DNA of 64,000 nucleotides from contig NZ_LMTJ01000005.1 in the NCBI RefSeq assembly GCF_001510715.1, positions 1 through 64,000 of the forward strand, given 5' to 3'. This document shows positions 56,727-64,000 of this stretch, in pieces; positions within the stretch are counted from its first letter, which is position 1; every line of letters starts with the position of its first letter. The notes under the pieces were generated by a model. It made no database searches. It was not told the origin of the DNA and was given only the letters and a program-made list of their open reading frames with translations. A program made the translations under genes and the position numbers. Source of the stretch: Bacillus sp. FJAT-29814 (lineage in GTDB: Bacteria > Bacillota > Bacilli > Bacillales > Cytobacillaceae).

Positions 56727-57678
56727 AAAGGGGATTCTGGTACGAATTGCCGGGAGTACCGCATTAATGTACTGGATCCTCACGAAAATTGAGTGGAGCA
56801 AAGTGGTGGAGGTTGCGAAGGATGGGTCTGCTGTCTATTTTGCCGCTGCTTTTCTCGCCATTCAAGTAACGGTTGTTTCGAGTATTCTCAAATGGAAAAT
56901 GCTTGTCGATTCTTCCTTACATCAAAATCAAGAGAAGAACGCCTCATTGTCAAAATTGGGGCGTTTCTATTATATTGGATTATTCTTTAATAATTTCTTG
57001 CCGGGAAGTGTAGGCGGGGATGTAGTTCGTGTTTTCTATTTGGGAAGAATAACAGGGGTTCCGGCTGCCACCGCTTCTGTGGCCTTTGAACGCCTGACAA
57101 GCGGGGGGGCGCTTGTTGCGATTGCTATTTTTTCGTCGCTGTATATCGAATCCGCGAGGAGATTTCTGCTGCCCCTTTTAGCCGCAATAGGGGTGGTCAT
57201 TGTTCTGATTTGGTTGATTAGAATATGGACAAGCAAAAAGAAGACTGGAAAAACAAGCAGCGAATCCAATACCAACATGCAAAAGTGGCTATTAAAGAGC
57301 GGAATGAGGGAAACATTCTCTGTTGCCTTGAATTACCGCAAGGAAAACCTTAAATGGTGGATCATGATTGTGATCTACTCAATCTTATTTCAGGTAGGTC
57401 TTGCCTGGATTAATGATTTATTGTTTTTATCCTTGGGGATTGATATTCCCTGGCTGGAACTATTGATGATCATTACCTTGATTTCCGTCATCACAATGCT
57501 GCCAGTCAGTGTTAATGGATTAGGTGTGCGTGAAGGATGTTATGTGCTATTCTTTCGTGAGATGGGCGTTCCCGTGGAAATTGCAGTAACAGTTTCGTTA
57601 TTATTTTTTGTATTGGTTTCAATATCGAGCCTGGCTGGAGGCATTTTTTGGATGGTTGAAAGGGGGAAACAAACATGA
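56707..57678 (+). CDS. LPG-synthase-TM/UPF0104 flippase-like protein
   Basis: Polytopic membrane protein of 323 residues with about eight segments. The family core is visible: RFYYIGLFFNNFLPGSVGGDVVRVFYL (about 80-106, described in parts) and the later LPVSVNGLGVREGCYVLFF (about 262-280). The family covers the lipid-flippase half of MprF and glycosyl/lipid transport proteins. No catalytic synthetase half is present. It is translationally coupled on both sides (4-bp overlap with the selenoprotein gene). Confidence 0.88.
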   Translation: MDAKSDKKGILVRIAGSTALMYWILTKIEWSKVVEVAKDGSAVYFAAAFLAIQVTVVSSILKWKMLVDSSLHQNQEKNASLSKLGRFYYIGLFFNNFLPGSVGGDVVRVFYLGRITGVPAATASVAFERLTSGGALVAIAIFSSLYIESARRFLLPLLAAIGVVIVLIWLIRIWTSKKKTGKTSSESNTNMQKWLLKSGMRETFSVALNYRKENLKWWIMIVIYSILFQVGLAWINDLLFLSLGIDIPWLELLMIITLISVITMLPVSVNGLGVREGCYVLFFREMGVPVEIAVTVSLLFFVLVSISSLAGGIFWMVERGKQT

Positions 57679-58427
57679 AGTTATCTGGCAACCGGTTAAT
57701 CGAATCCATTGTCAGTAAAAAAGCCAGGACAATGGTAAAATCGATTGAGGGTGAAATTCCATTTGTGAGGTTTAGGAAACCGGCAAATCAGGCGAAATTT
57801 GCCCTTATTACAACTGCAGGTGTTCATGTACAAACACAGCCGGTTTTTGATGTCGAAGCTGGAGACCATTCGATTCGCTTCATACCGGAGACGGTAATGG
57901 AAGAAGAGTTGATGATTAGCCATACCCATTTCGACCGAAGTGACGCCGACCGGGATGTGAACTGTGTTTTTCCGTTATTTCGGTTAAAGGAATTGGCAGC
58001 TGAAGGGCTCGTTGGTAATGTTGCCGAGACGCATTACGGATTAATGGGTTATATCCCAAATTCAACTGCTTTGGTTGAAGAAACGATTCCCTTGATTCTT
58101 AAAAGGTTAAAAGAGGAAAAAGTAGATGCCGTCATTTTAAATCCCGGCTGATATATCTGCCATCAATCCGTGGGATTGATTCAATATGCGATTGAAAAAG
58201 CGGGGATTCCGACGATTTCAATCACCCATTTGGCGGAGTTGACGAGTAAGGTAAGAGTTCCCAGGTCATTGCACTTACGCTTTCCTTTAGGACGCAGTTT
58301 TGGCCGGGCAGGAGAAGTCGAGATGCAAAAGCAAATTCTTTTAGATAGTATCCATTATTTAAAAGAGATTGAAAAACCAGAAACGATGATTAAGCTCCCT
58401 TATAAATGGAAAGGAAAAAATAAATGA
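57675..58427 (+). CDS. GrdB-family selenoprotein with in-frame UGA
   Basis: A single reading frame of 250 codons is interrupted only by TGA at 58149-58151, codon 159. Read as selenocysteine this gives ...VDAVILNPG-U-YICHQSVGL..., a UxxC redox motif. The frame continues for 91 residues to a stop overlapping the next start. The N-terminal part (FALITTAGVHVQTQPVFD, ISHTHFDRSDADRDVNCVFPLFRL) and the C-terminal VPRSLHLRFPLGRSFGRAGE resemble the glycine/sarcosine/betaine/D-proline reductase selenoprotein B family, though GrdB itself is longer (about 430 residues). A SECIS-like hairpin follows the TGA. Without selenocysteine the gene would make a 158-residue truncated product. The substrate is unknown; a thiol/selenol reductase role is inferred. 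Confidence 0.88.
58149..58180 (+). promoter_or_regulatory. Selenocysteine UGA and bacterial SECIS hairpin
   Basis: TGA 58149-58151, then a perfect 8-bp stem atcaatcc (58162-58169) / ggattgat (58173-58180) with the 3-base loop gtg. The loop starts with G and lies 19 bases after the UGA, within the range known for bSECIS elements. Confidence 0.82.
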
Positions 58428-58627
58428 ATGCAAAGAAAGTTCAAAGAGTACTTTGGCATGCCCGCTGGGTGCTGCTTAGTGGATTCATCGCCTATAATCT
58501 CTATTGTTTGTTGTTTTCTTTTAAAATTTCATTATTTCTCCCTACTAATGGCGTGATTTTTGGCTTATATTCTTTAATGGGGATGTTGGAAAACTATTTT
58601 GATTGTAAAGCGAACTGTCGTACGTAG
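58424..58627 (+). CDS. Small two-helix membrane protein, unknown
   Basis: Protein of 67 residues; its ATG overlaps the selenoprotein stop by 4 bp (ATGA). Two hydrophobic segments at about 12-30 and 36-54. The C-terminus ENYFDCKANCRT has a CxxxC pair that could be redox-active or bind metal. Its coupling to the selenoprotein suggests a membrane partner. No known family recognised. Confidence 0.75.
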   Translation: MNAKKVQRVLWHARWVLLSGFIAYNLYCLLFSFKISLFLPTNGVIFGLYSLMGMLENYFDCKANCRT

Positions 58628-58640
58628 AAAGGAAGTTATC

Positions 58641-59879
58641 ATGAAAAAAATTGGCGTTCTCATTTTGGCCGTGTTACTGCTGTTAGCAGGATGCAGCTTT
58701 GACTCCAAGAATAAAACGGAACAACCAAGAAAAACTACTTTGAAAAGCGATTGGAAGGAAATTACCGCCAATGCTAAAGGCACCAAGGTAAACTTTTTTA
58801 TGTGGGGCGGAGACGAAGGAATCAACCGATATATAGATGAGTGGGTTGCTCCAAGATTAAAGGAACAATATAATATCGAATTGAAACGTTATCCAATGGA
58901 TGCGGTTGAGTTTATAAATAAGTTAAAAACAGAAAAAAAGGCAAAAAAACAATCAGGCGAAATGGATGTAATTTGGGTAAATGGCGAAAATTTCAAGATT
59001 GCCAAACAACAGGAACTGCTCTTGGGGCCATTTACTTCGAAACTGCCAAACTTTGAGCAATTTGTCGATACGAAAAGTCCGGATGTAAACTACGACTTTG
59101 GCTTCCCGACAGAAGGCTACGAAGCCCCTTGGGGAAAGGTGCAATTTGTCTTTGCTTATGATTCAAGCAAGGTGGCCAACCCGCCGAAGTCGATTGCTGA
59201 ACTAAAGCAATGGGTAAAACAAAATCCTGGCAAGTTTACATATCCCGCTCCGCCAGATTTTACGGGCAGTGCGTTTATCCGCCATGTTCTTCACGAAGAA
59301 AGCAAGGACTATAATGCTTATTTAGAAAAGTTTGATGTGTCACTGGTCAAGGGTGAAGCGGATCAGGTGTGGAAAACTTTAAATGATATGGAGCCCTATT
59401 TATGGAGGGAAGGGAAATCGTACCCAAGTTCACTTGCTCAACTAGAACAATTATACAAAAATGGAGAAGTATGGATGACGATGGGCTATGATGAGGCCAA
59501 CTCTTCCAACCTAATTCAATCAGGTGAATTCCCGGCTTCTACAAAAACATTTGTCCTTAATAAAGGAACTTTAGCAAATACACACTTTTTGGCGATTCCT
59601 TATAATGCTCCAAATCCAGATGGAGCCCTAACTTTGATTAACTTCCTGTTATCACCGGAAGCGCAAATGAAAAAGATGGAACTGGAGTATTGGGGAGAAA
59701 ATATGGCATTATCCGTGGATCGTCTTTCAGAGAAAGATCAAAAAAGCGTGGAATCAATTGACAGGGGACCAGCCACGCTGTCACAAGAAGAGTTATCCAG
59801 CCACCGGATTCCGGAGATTGGAGCAGAATATGTTCAGTGGCTGGAACGAGGATGGATGGAGAATGTGGCAAAAAAATAA
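58641..59879 (+). CDS. ABC transporter binding lipoprotein, YnjB-like
   Basis: Solute-binding lipoprotein of 412 residues from ATG 58641 (gaaaggaag upstream). The lipobox LLLAGC lies near residue 16. FFMWGGDEGINRYIDEWV, MDVIWVNGENF and FPTEGYEAPWGKVQFVFAYDS match the YnjB/COG4134 group of family 1 binding proteins rather than iron or thiamine binders. The ligand is unknown in E. coli as well. The end overlaps the first permease gene by 17 bp. Confidence 0.9.
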   Translation: MKKIGVLILAVLLLLAGCSFDSKNKTEQPRKTTLKSDWKEITANAKGTKVNFFMWGGDEGINRYIDEWVAPRLKEQYNIELKRYPMDAVEFINKLKTEKKAKKQSGEMDVIWVNGENFKIAKQQELLLGPFTSKLPNFEQFVDTKSPDVNYDFGFPTEGYEAPWGKVQFVFAYDSSKVANPPKSIAELKQWVKQNPGKFTYPAPPDFTGSAFIRHVLHEESKDYNAYLEKFDVSLVKGEADQVWKTLNDMEPYLWREGKSYPSSLAQLEQLYKNGEVWMTMGYDEANSSNLIQSGEFPASTKTFVLNKGTLANTHFLAIPYNAPNPDGALTLINFLLSPEAQMKKMELEYWGENMALSVDRLSEKDQKSVESIDRGPATLSQEELSSHRIPEIGAEYVQWLERGWMENVAKK

Positions 59880-60768
59880 GATAAGTCAAAACATCCATAA
59901 AAACAAAGGGCTGCTGGGAATCCTGCCAGCCCTTTTGTTTATGCTTGCGTTTTTTGTCGGCGGATTAGTTCACGCACTAATCATTAGTTTAGAAAGTCCA
60001 GAAAGTGATTTTTTAGGTGAGACAGTCGGGAATAAATTTTGGGCTTATAACGAATTGCTAAACGAATCATTTATTCAATCTATCGGTGTAACAGTAGGGA
60101 TTGCGGCGGCTGTAGCGCTTTTATCCGGGGGAATTGGTTTGCTTGCTGCCTTGTATTTAGCGAAAATGTCCCATAAATGGAAATGGCTTCAGATTATTTT
60201 TCAACTGCCGATTGGTATCCCTCATTTATTATCGGCCTATCTCTTCATGCAGGTATTCATGCAGAGCGGTTGGTATGCTCGAATTGCCTTTCATTTGGGC
60301 ATCATTGACTCCATGGAGGCCTTTCCTATTCTTGTCCATGATGATTGGGGCGTTGGGGTGATCGTGGCTTATTTATGGAAAGAAGTCCCGTTTATCGTCT
60401 TATTAATCTATCCGTTTATTGTAAAATTAATAGCAGATTGGAAGGAAGCGGCAACTGTTTTGGGAGGTACATTCAGCCAGACGGTGCGTTGGGTGATTGT
60501 GCCGATTTTGCTGCCAATGTGGGCAGGCGGGATGTGGGTTGTCTTTGCCTTCACGTTAGGGGCATATGAAATTCCGGCGCTCCTGGCGAGGACCTCACTT
60601 GGTTCGATACCGGTTATGGGTTTTCAGGAATATACCCAATTTGGTTTGGAGCGGCAGCCCGTTGCTATTGCCATGAATGTTGTTCTCGCTGCAATCTCGC
60701 TTCTAGTGGGTCTACTTTTAATTTACCTCCAGCTTAGATGGTATCAAAAAGGGAGAAGAGTATGGTGA
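59863..60768 (+). CDS. ABC transporter permease, YnjC N-half-like
   Basis: Permease of 301 residues from ATG 59863. About six membrane segments. The EAA-like loop DWKEAATVLGGTFSQTVRWVI is near residue 195. E. coli YnjC is one long protein of about 510 residues with two permease halves; here the halves are separate genes. It overlaps the second permease by 7 bp. Confidence 0.9.
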   Translation: MWQKNKISQNIHKNKGLLGILPALLFMLAFFVGGLVHALIISLESPESDFLGETVGNKFWAYNELLNESFIQSIGVTVGIAAAVALLSGGIGLLAALYLAKMSHKWKWLQIIFQLPIGIPHLLSAYLFMQVFMQSGWYARIAFHLGIIDSMEAFPILVHDDWGVGVIVAYLWKEVPFIVLLIYPFIVKLIADWKEAATVLGGTFSQTVRWVIVPILLPMWAGGMWVVFAFTLGAYEIPALLARTSLGSIPVMGFQEYTQFGLERQPVAIAMNVVLAAISLLVGLLLIYLQLRWYQKGRRVW

Positions 60769-61598
60769 AATCGTCCATTTTTCAAAAAATCTTTATGACC
60801 ATCGTTGCTCTGTTTATTATTCTCCCTTTTATTCCGTTGCTTATTTGGAGCTTTACCAAACACTGGCCATGGCCTTTGCTGCTCCCGGAAAAATGGAGCT
60901 TGGATTCTTGGAATTATCTTTTCTCCATTTCCGGAAGGGCCGGAGAGGGACTGAAAAATAGTTTGCTAGTGGCTTTTTTAACCCTGTTAGGGAATCTTTT
61001 GCTAGGCATCCCTGCAGCAAAGGCGTTAGCCCAGCATGAATTCAAAGGTAAAATGGTAGTGTTTGCGATTCTGCTGGCGCCATTATTCATTCCCTATACG
61101 GTGTCAATTATGGGGATGCATGATTTTGCGATACAATTTGAATTTTTAAATGAATATGTGCTTGTAGCCATTGCCCATGTATTGGTGACTCTGCCATATT
61201 TTATTGCTGCAGTTTGGTTCCAGTTTCGGCTGATTGGGCAGAAATATCAAGAAGCTGCTTTTAGTCTTGGAGCTGGCAGTTGGCGAATTTTCCTTTGGAT
61301 TGAATGGCCCTTGCTCGTTCCTTCTGTTTTAATGGGAAGCTTTTTGGTGTTAGTTATTTCTTTAAGTCAGTATTTGCCTACCTGGATCATGAGCGGCGGG
61401 ACGTTGATGACCATCCCATTAGTTATTTTTCCATTTGCGGACAGCGGCAATTCATCCATCGTTGCCGCATATAGCCTGTTATTCTTTATGCCGATATTAT
61501 TTCTTCTATTGATTTATTTTCTCTTATATCGTATTCATTCCAAAAAATGTTCCAGTGAGGGGGTGTGGAAGGGTGCAGTTAGAGAAGATGCAGATTGA
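60762..61598 (+). CDS. ABC transporter permease, YnjC C-half-like
   Basis: Second permease, 278 residues from ATG 60762 (gggagaagag upstream), six membrane segments. The EAA loop is QKYQEAAFSLGAGSWRIFLW near residue 165. It forms a heterodimer with the preceding permease by analogy with the fused YnjC. Confidence 0.9.
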   Translation: MVKSSIFQKIFMTIVALFIILPFIPLLIWSFTKHWPWPLLLPEKWSLDSWNYLFSISGRAGEGLKNSLLVAFLTLLGNLLLGIPAAKALAQHEFKGKMVVFAILLAPLFIPYTVSIMGMHDFAIQFEFLNEYVLVAIAHVLVTLPYFIAAVWFQFRLIGQKYQEAAFSLGAGSWRIFLWIEWPLLVPSVLMGSFLVLVISLSQYLPTWIMSGGTLMTIPLVIFPFADSGNSSIVAAYSLLFFMPILFLLLIYFLLYRIHSKKCSSEGVWKGAVREDAD

Positions 61599-62565
61599 AA
61601 TAAATAAGGTGAAAATTATTCATTCTCTGGATTTATTAATAAACCCAGGGGAAATTTTTGTGTTAATGGGTCCTTCAGGCAGCGGAAAAACAACTTTGCT
61701 AAAGGGAATTGCAGGACTTGTTCCGGTGACATCTGGCAGAATCAATTGGGAAAAAGGACATGGCTCAACTGGATTGGTTTTTCAGGAACCGCGGCTCTTT
61801 CCTCACCTGACCGTTTTGGAAAATATCAGTTTTGGCTTAAAAGTGAGAGGAATTCCTGCTAAAGAGAGACGATCCAAGGCGTTGGAGTTTTTAACATATC
61901 TTCAGCTCGAAGGTTTGGAGAATCGATATCCCCATCAATTATCAGGAGGACAGCAGCAACGTGTTTCCTTGGGAAGAGCGCTGGTTCTAAATCCTGACTT
62001 GCTCTTGCTGGACGAGCCTTTTGCTTCATTAGATACTTCGTTAAGGAAGGATTTAATTAGTTGGCTTTATGATTTGCAAAGAAAGCTTGGTTTTTCAATC
62101 CTGTGGGTAACCCATTACCTAGATGAGGCACTCTCAGTTGCCGATATGGTGGGAGTGATGCTGGAAGGTCAGTTGCGGCAGGTTGGAACGCCGGCAGAGC
62201 TTTTCCAACAGCCTGCTTCTGAAAAAATCGCCCGTTTTTTATCGTTGCCCAATCGTTTTTCAAAAGAACGATGGTCCGGTTGGTTTAAAGGAAAGTTTGC
62301 TTTGCCAGAGAAGTTTAACAGGGGCTGGATTGACCCTAGCCAGCTAGAGATGATCGGCGAGACGGATTCTTTTGAGGAAAGAGCGGGTATTCTTACAGGG
62401 ATAATTACGAAGGTTCGACCGAGCCGTGAGGGCTTTTCCATCACAGTAGCAGTTGACGGGGCTGAAATGGAAGTAACCATGACGGGATGGGAAAGGGTTC
62501 CTGTCATCGATGAAAAGATTTATGTAAGGGTGCCGGTGGATCAAATTCACTGGTATCTGGCGTAA
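61573..62565 (+). CDS. ABC transporter ATPase, YnjD-like
   Basis: ATP-binding subunit of 330 residues from GTG 61573 (gaggggg 9-15 bp upstream); an ATG at 61588 is an alternative. Walker A is GPSGSGKTTLL (about 35), signature LSGGQQQRVSL (about 128), Walker B LLLLDEPFASLD. The extra C-terminal ~100 residues form a TOBE-like regulatory domain (TGIITKVRPSREGFSITVAV), which the shorter E. coli YnjD lacks. Confidence 0.92.
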   Translation: MQLEKMQIEINKVKIIHSLDLLINPGEIFVLMGPSGSGKTTLLKGIAGLVPVTSGRINWEKGHGSTGLVFQEPRLFPHLTVLENISFGLKVRGIPAKERRSKALEFLTYLQLEGLENRYPHQLSGGQQQRVSLGRALVLNPDLLLLDEPFASLDTSLRKDLISWLYDLQRKLGFSILWVTHYLDEALSVADMVGVMLEGQLRQVGTPAELFQQPASEKIARFLSLPNRFSKERWSGWFKGKFALPEKFNRGWIDPSQLEMIGETDSFEERAGILTGIITKVRPSREGFSITVAVDGAEMEVTMTGWERVPVIDEKIYVRVPVDQIHWYLA

Positions 62566-62583
62566 TAGAAGGAGGAAAATTGT

Positions 62584-63174
62584 ATGTTGGATACACATGG
62601 TCGTGCTGCGGTCCAGCCGATTATTTCAAAAACGGCACAGTCTTTCTTGAAAATGGGATTGACGGCCAATCATATCACCTATCTTGCCTTTTTTGTCGGG
62701 ATTATGGCAAGTGTTCTCGTTTATTTTGGACAGCCGATTATCGGTGTGGCTGTCCTTTGGCTTTCAGGTTTTCTCGATGCGGTAGATGGTAGTATGGCTC
62801 GAATGAGTAAGTCTTCATCGTCATGGGGGACCGTTTTGGATGTCACCTTCGACAGGGTGGTAGAAGCGGGGATTCTCGTGGCATTGGCACTTAGGCATCC
62901 GGAACCAACCATATTGCTGCTATTCCTCCTATTGGCCATCTCGATTATTTTTACAATGACCATTTTTTTAACGGTAGGAGCTTTATCTGAAAAAGAAAGT
63001 TACAAATCTTTTTATTATCAGCCCGGATTGGCAGAGAGGACAGAAGGATTCATCCTGTTTTCATTACTTGTGCTTTTTCAGGGACAATTAGTAGTATGGA
63101 CGATTGTCTTTATCGCAGTGGAATTAATAACAGGAATCCAACGACTATTAGAGGCGAAAAGAATCCTTTCTTGA
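62584..63174 (+). CDS. CDP-alcohol phosphatidyltransferase, YnjF-like
   Basis: Integral membrane phosphatidyltransferase of 196 residues, about five to six membrane segments. The CDP-alcohol motif is complete: D-x2-D-G-x2-A-R-x8-G-x3-D-x3-D from DAVDGSMARM to VTFDR (about residues 62-87). The alcohol acceptor (glycerol-P, inositol-P, serine or another) cannot be read from sequence. E. coli YnjF occupies the same end of the ynj operon. ATG with agaaggagg upstream. Last gene of the cluster. Confidence 0.92.
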   Translation: MLDTHGRAAVQPIISKTAQSFLKMGLTANHITYLAFFVGIMASVLVYFGQPIIGVAVLWLSGFLDAVDGSMARMSKSSSSWGTVLDVTFDRVVEAGILVALALRHPEPTILLLFLLLAISIIFTMTIFLTVGALSEKESYKSFYYQPGLAERTEGFILFSLLVLFQGQLVVWTIVFIAVELITGIQRLLEAKRILS

Positions 63175-63361
63175 AAGAGTACCGGGAAATTTGAGAAAGA
63201 ATATTAATGACCTTTTACGAACGGAAGGAACTTCATTAATGAAACACGGAATAAAGTGTAAAAATCCATCCCTTTGCTTACCCTTTTAATGTATAGTTAG
63301 AGTAAGTCAAAATCATTGAAACGTGAACGGTTATGACGGGGTTAGATGAGAGGGGCAGACA
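63175..63361. other. Spacer with weak inverted repeat
   Basis: Gene-free 187 bp. A weak inverted repeat attaatga ... tcattaat (about 63206-63241) with a long loop and no T run may be a poor terminator. gatgagaggggcagac serves as the ribosome site of the degV gene. No clear promoter seen. Confidence 0.4.
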
Positions 63362-64000
63362 ATGAGAAGGATTATTTTATCGACAGAAAGCGGTGCGGAT
63401 TTACCAAAGGATTTAGCTGACAAACATGTAGTTCAAGTGGTCCCGATGCACATCATCATGGATGAACAGGATTATTTAGATGGTTTTTTACCGGTACAGG
63501 ATATATATGACTATTATGATCGGACCAAAAAAATACCTTCTACCACAGCCACAAATCCCCATGAGTATCATGATTTTTTTTCGAAAATAAAAGATGATTA
63601 TCCTGATTGCATCATTATTCATATTGGTTATACATCTAAGGCATCCTCTTCCTTCCAAAACGCAATAATCGCAGCAGAAGCCTTTACTGATCTTTATCTA
63701 ATTGACGCTTTGAATGTTACTGGTGGATTAGCAGCGATTGTCATGTATGCGGTTACTTTGCTGGAGAAAGAACCTGCGATTGAACCTATGCGCTTAATTG
63801 AAAAAATAGAAGCAATGGTACCTAAAGCAAGGTTAGCGTTCATTCCCGGAAGCTTAGAGTTTTTACGAGCAGGTGGAAGGGTCAGTAATTTTGCTTATCT
63901 GGGAGGGGCATTGTTAAAAATAAAGCCATGCATTGAATTAATTGAAGGAAAACTTGTATCTACCAAAAAATACCGTGGAAAAATGAATATGGTAGCCGAA
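63362..64000 (+). CDS. DegV family fatty-acid-binding protein (5' part)
   Basis: The first 213 codons of a DegV-family gene run off the window end. MRRIILSTESGADLPKDLA at the start, then PSTTATNPHEYHDFF (substrate-binding Thr/Ser), IIHIGYTSKASSSFQNA and FLRAGGRVSNFAYLGGALLKIKP are family signatures. DegV/FakB proteins bind fatty acids for the kinase FakA. The last part and the stop are outside the window. Confidence 0.93.
   Translation, partial: MRRIILSTESGADLPKDLADKHVVQVVPMHIIMDEQDYLDGFLPVQDIYDYYDRTKKIPSTTATNPHEYHDFFSKIKDDYPDCIIIHIGYTSKASSSFQNAIIAAEAFTDLYLIDALNVTGGLAAIVMYAVTLLEKEPAIEPMRLIEKIEAMVPKARLAFIPGSLEFLRAGGRVSNFAYLGGALLKIKPCIELIEGKLVSTKKYRGKMNMVAE

Noticed and set aside
57675-58151. 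A stand-alone 158-residue protein ending at TGA 58149-58151
   Set aside because: The frame, family homology and a SECIS-type hairpin continue past the TGA, so readthrough as selenocysteine is the better model.
58170-58427. A separate gene beginning at GTG 58170
   Set aside because: It has no ribosome site, starts inside the hairpin loop and is the C-terminal part of the selenoprotein.

Overview
The window looks like a chromosomal segment of a Bacillaceae bacterium (low-GC Firmicute). The 21-gene tRNA array has the order I recall for the Bacillus subtilis trnB array. The block from the men genes through ytiB, yidD, luxS, ytkD, ytlACD, ytmAB, pckA, metK, ytoA, ytpAB, ytqAB and ytzC follows the B. 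subtilis gene neighbourhood. A Neobacillus or Mesobacillus-like soil Bacillus is my inference, because nrfHA and a selenoprotein gene are present; the genus is not proven. I see no prophage, insertion sequence or CRISPR array.

Layout. 1-2280: 3' end of a 5S rRNA gene and 21 tRNAs. Two of these, tRNA-Ile2 and tRNA-fMet, are each preceded by a duplicated 5' tRNA fragment plus a related insert of about 110 bp. 2421-13321: a carbohydrate-use locus with a YesM/YesN-type two-component system, a CUT1 sugar ABC importer and a convergent 1712-residue secreted GH92 alpha-mannosidase. 13912-21888: the glycogen operon glgBCDAP. 21934-30701: menaquinone synthesis, with menA divergent from menFDHBEC. 30740-35240: zinc and housekeeping genes, including a zinc-binding lipoprotein with two Zur-like boxes, beta-carbonic anhydrase, yidD, luxS, small genes and the Nudix gene ytkD. 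35261-40634: the ytlACD ABC importer, ytmA, ytmB and an ECF sigma/anti-sigma pair. 40683-49013: pckA with a CcpN-like box, metK with a SAM riboswitch, ytoA, ytpA, ytpB, ytqB, ytqA and ytzC. 49057-52202: a predicted FNR-controlled operon for ammonifying nitrite reduction (unknown membrane protein, NrfH, NrfA). 52357-53962: an MFS transporter and an amidohydrolase fragment.

54095-63174 is the most unusual part. It is an apparent operon of eleven genes resembling the E. coli ydjX-ynjF region: a triple-rhodanese lipoprotein (YnjE-like), a VTT/TVP38 membrane protein (YdjX/YdjZ-like), an ABC importer (YnjB, two YnjC-like permeases, YnjD) and a CDP-alcohol phosphatidyltransferase (YnjF-like). To this set are added an LPG-synthase-TM/flippase-type protein, two unknown small membrane proteins and a GrdB-family protein. 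The GrdB-family frame continues through an in-frame TGA that is followed by a textbook bacterial SECIS-type hairpin, so it probably encodes a selenoprotein with a UxxC redox motif. The set suggests extracytoplasmic import coupled to sulfur/selenium redox chemistry and membrane-lipid handling. Its function is unknown to me. The window ends inside a DegV-family gene.
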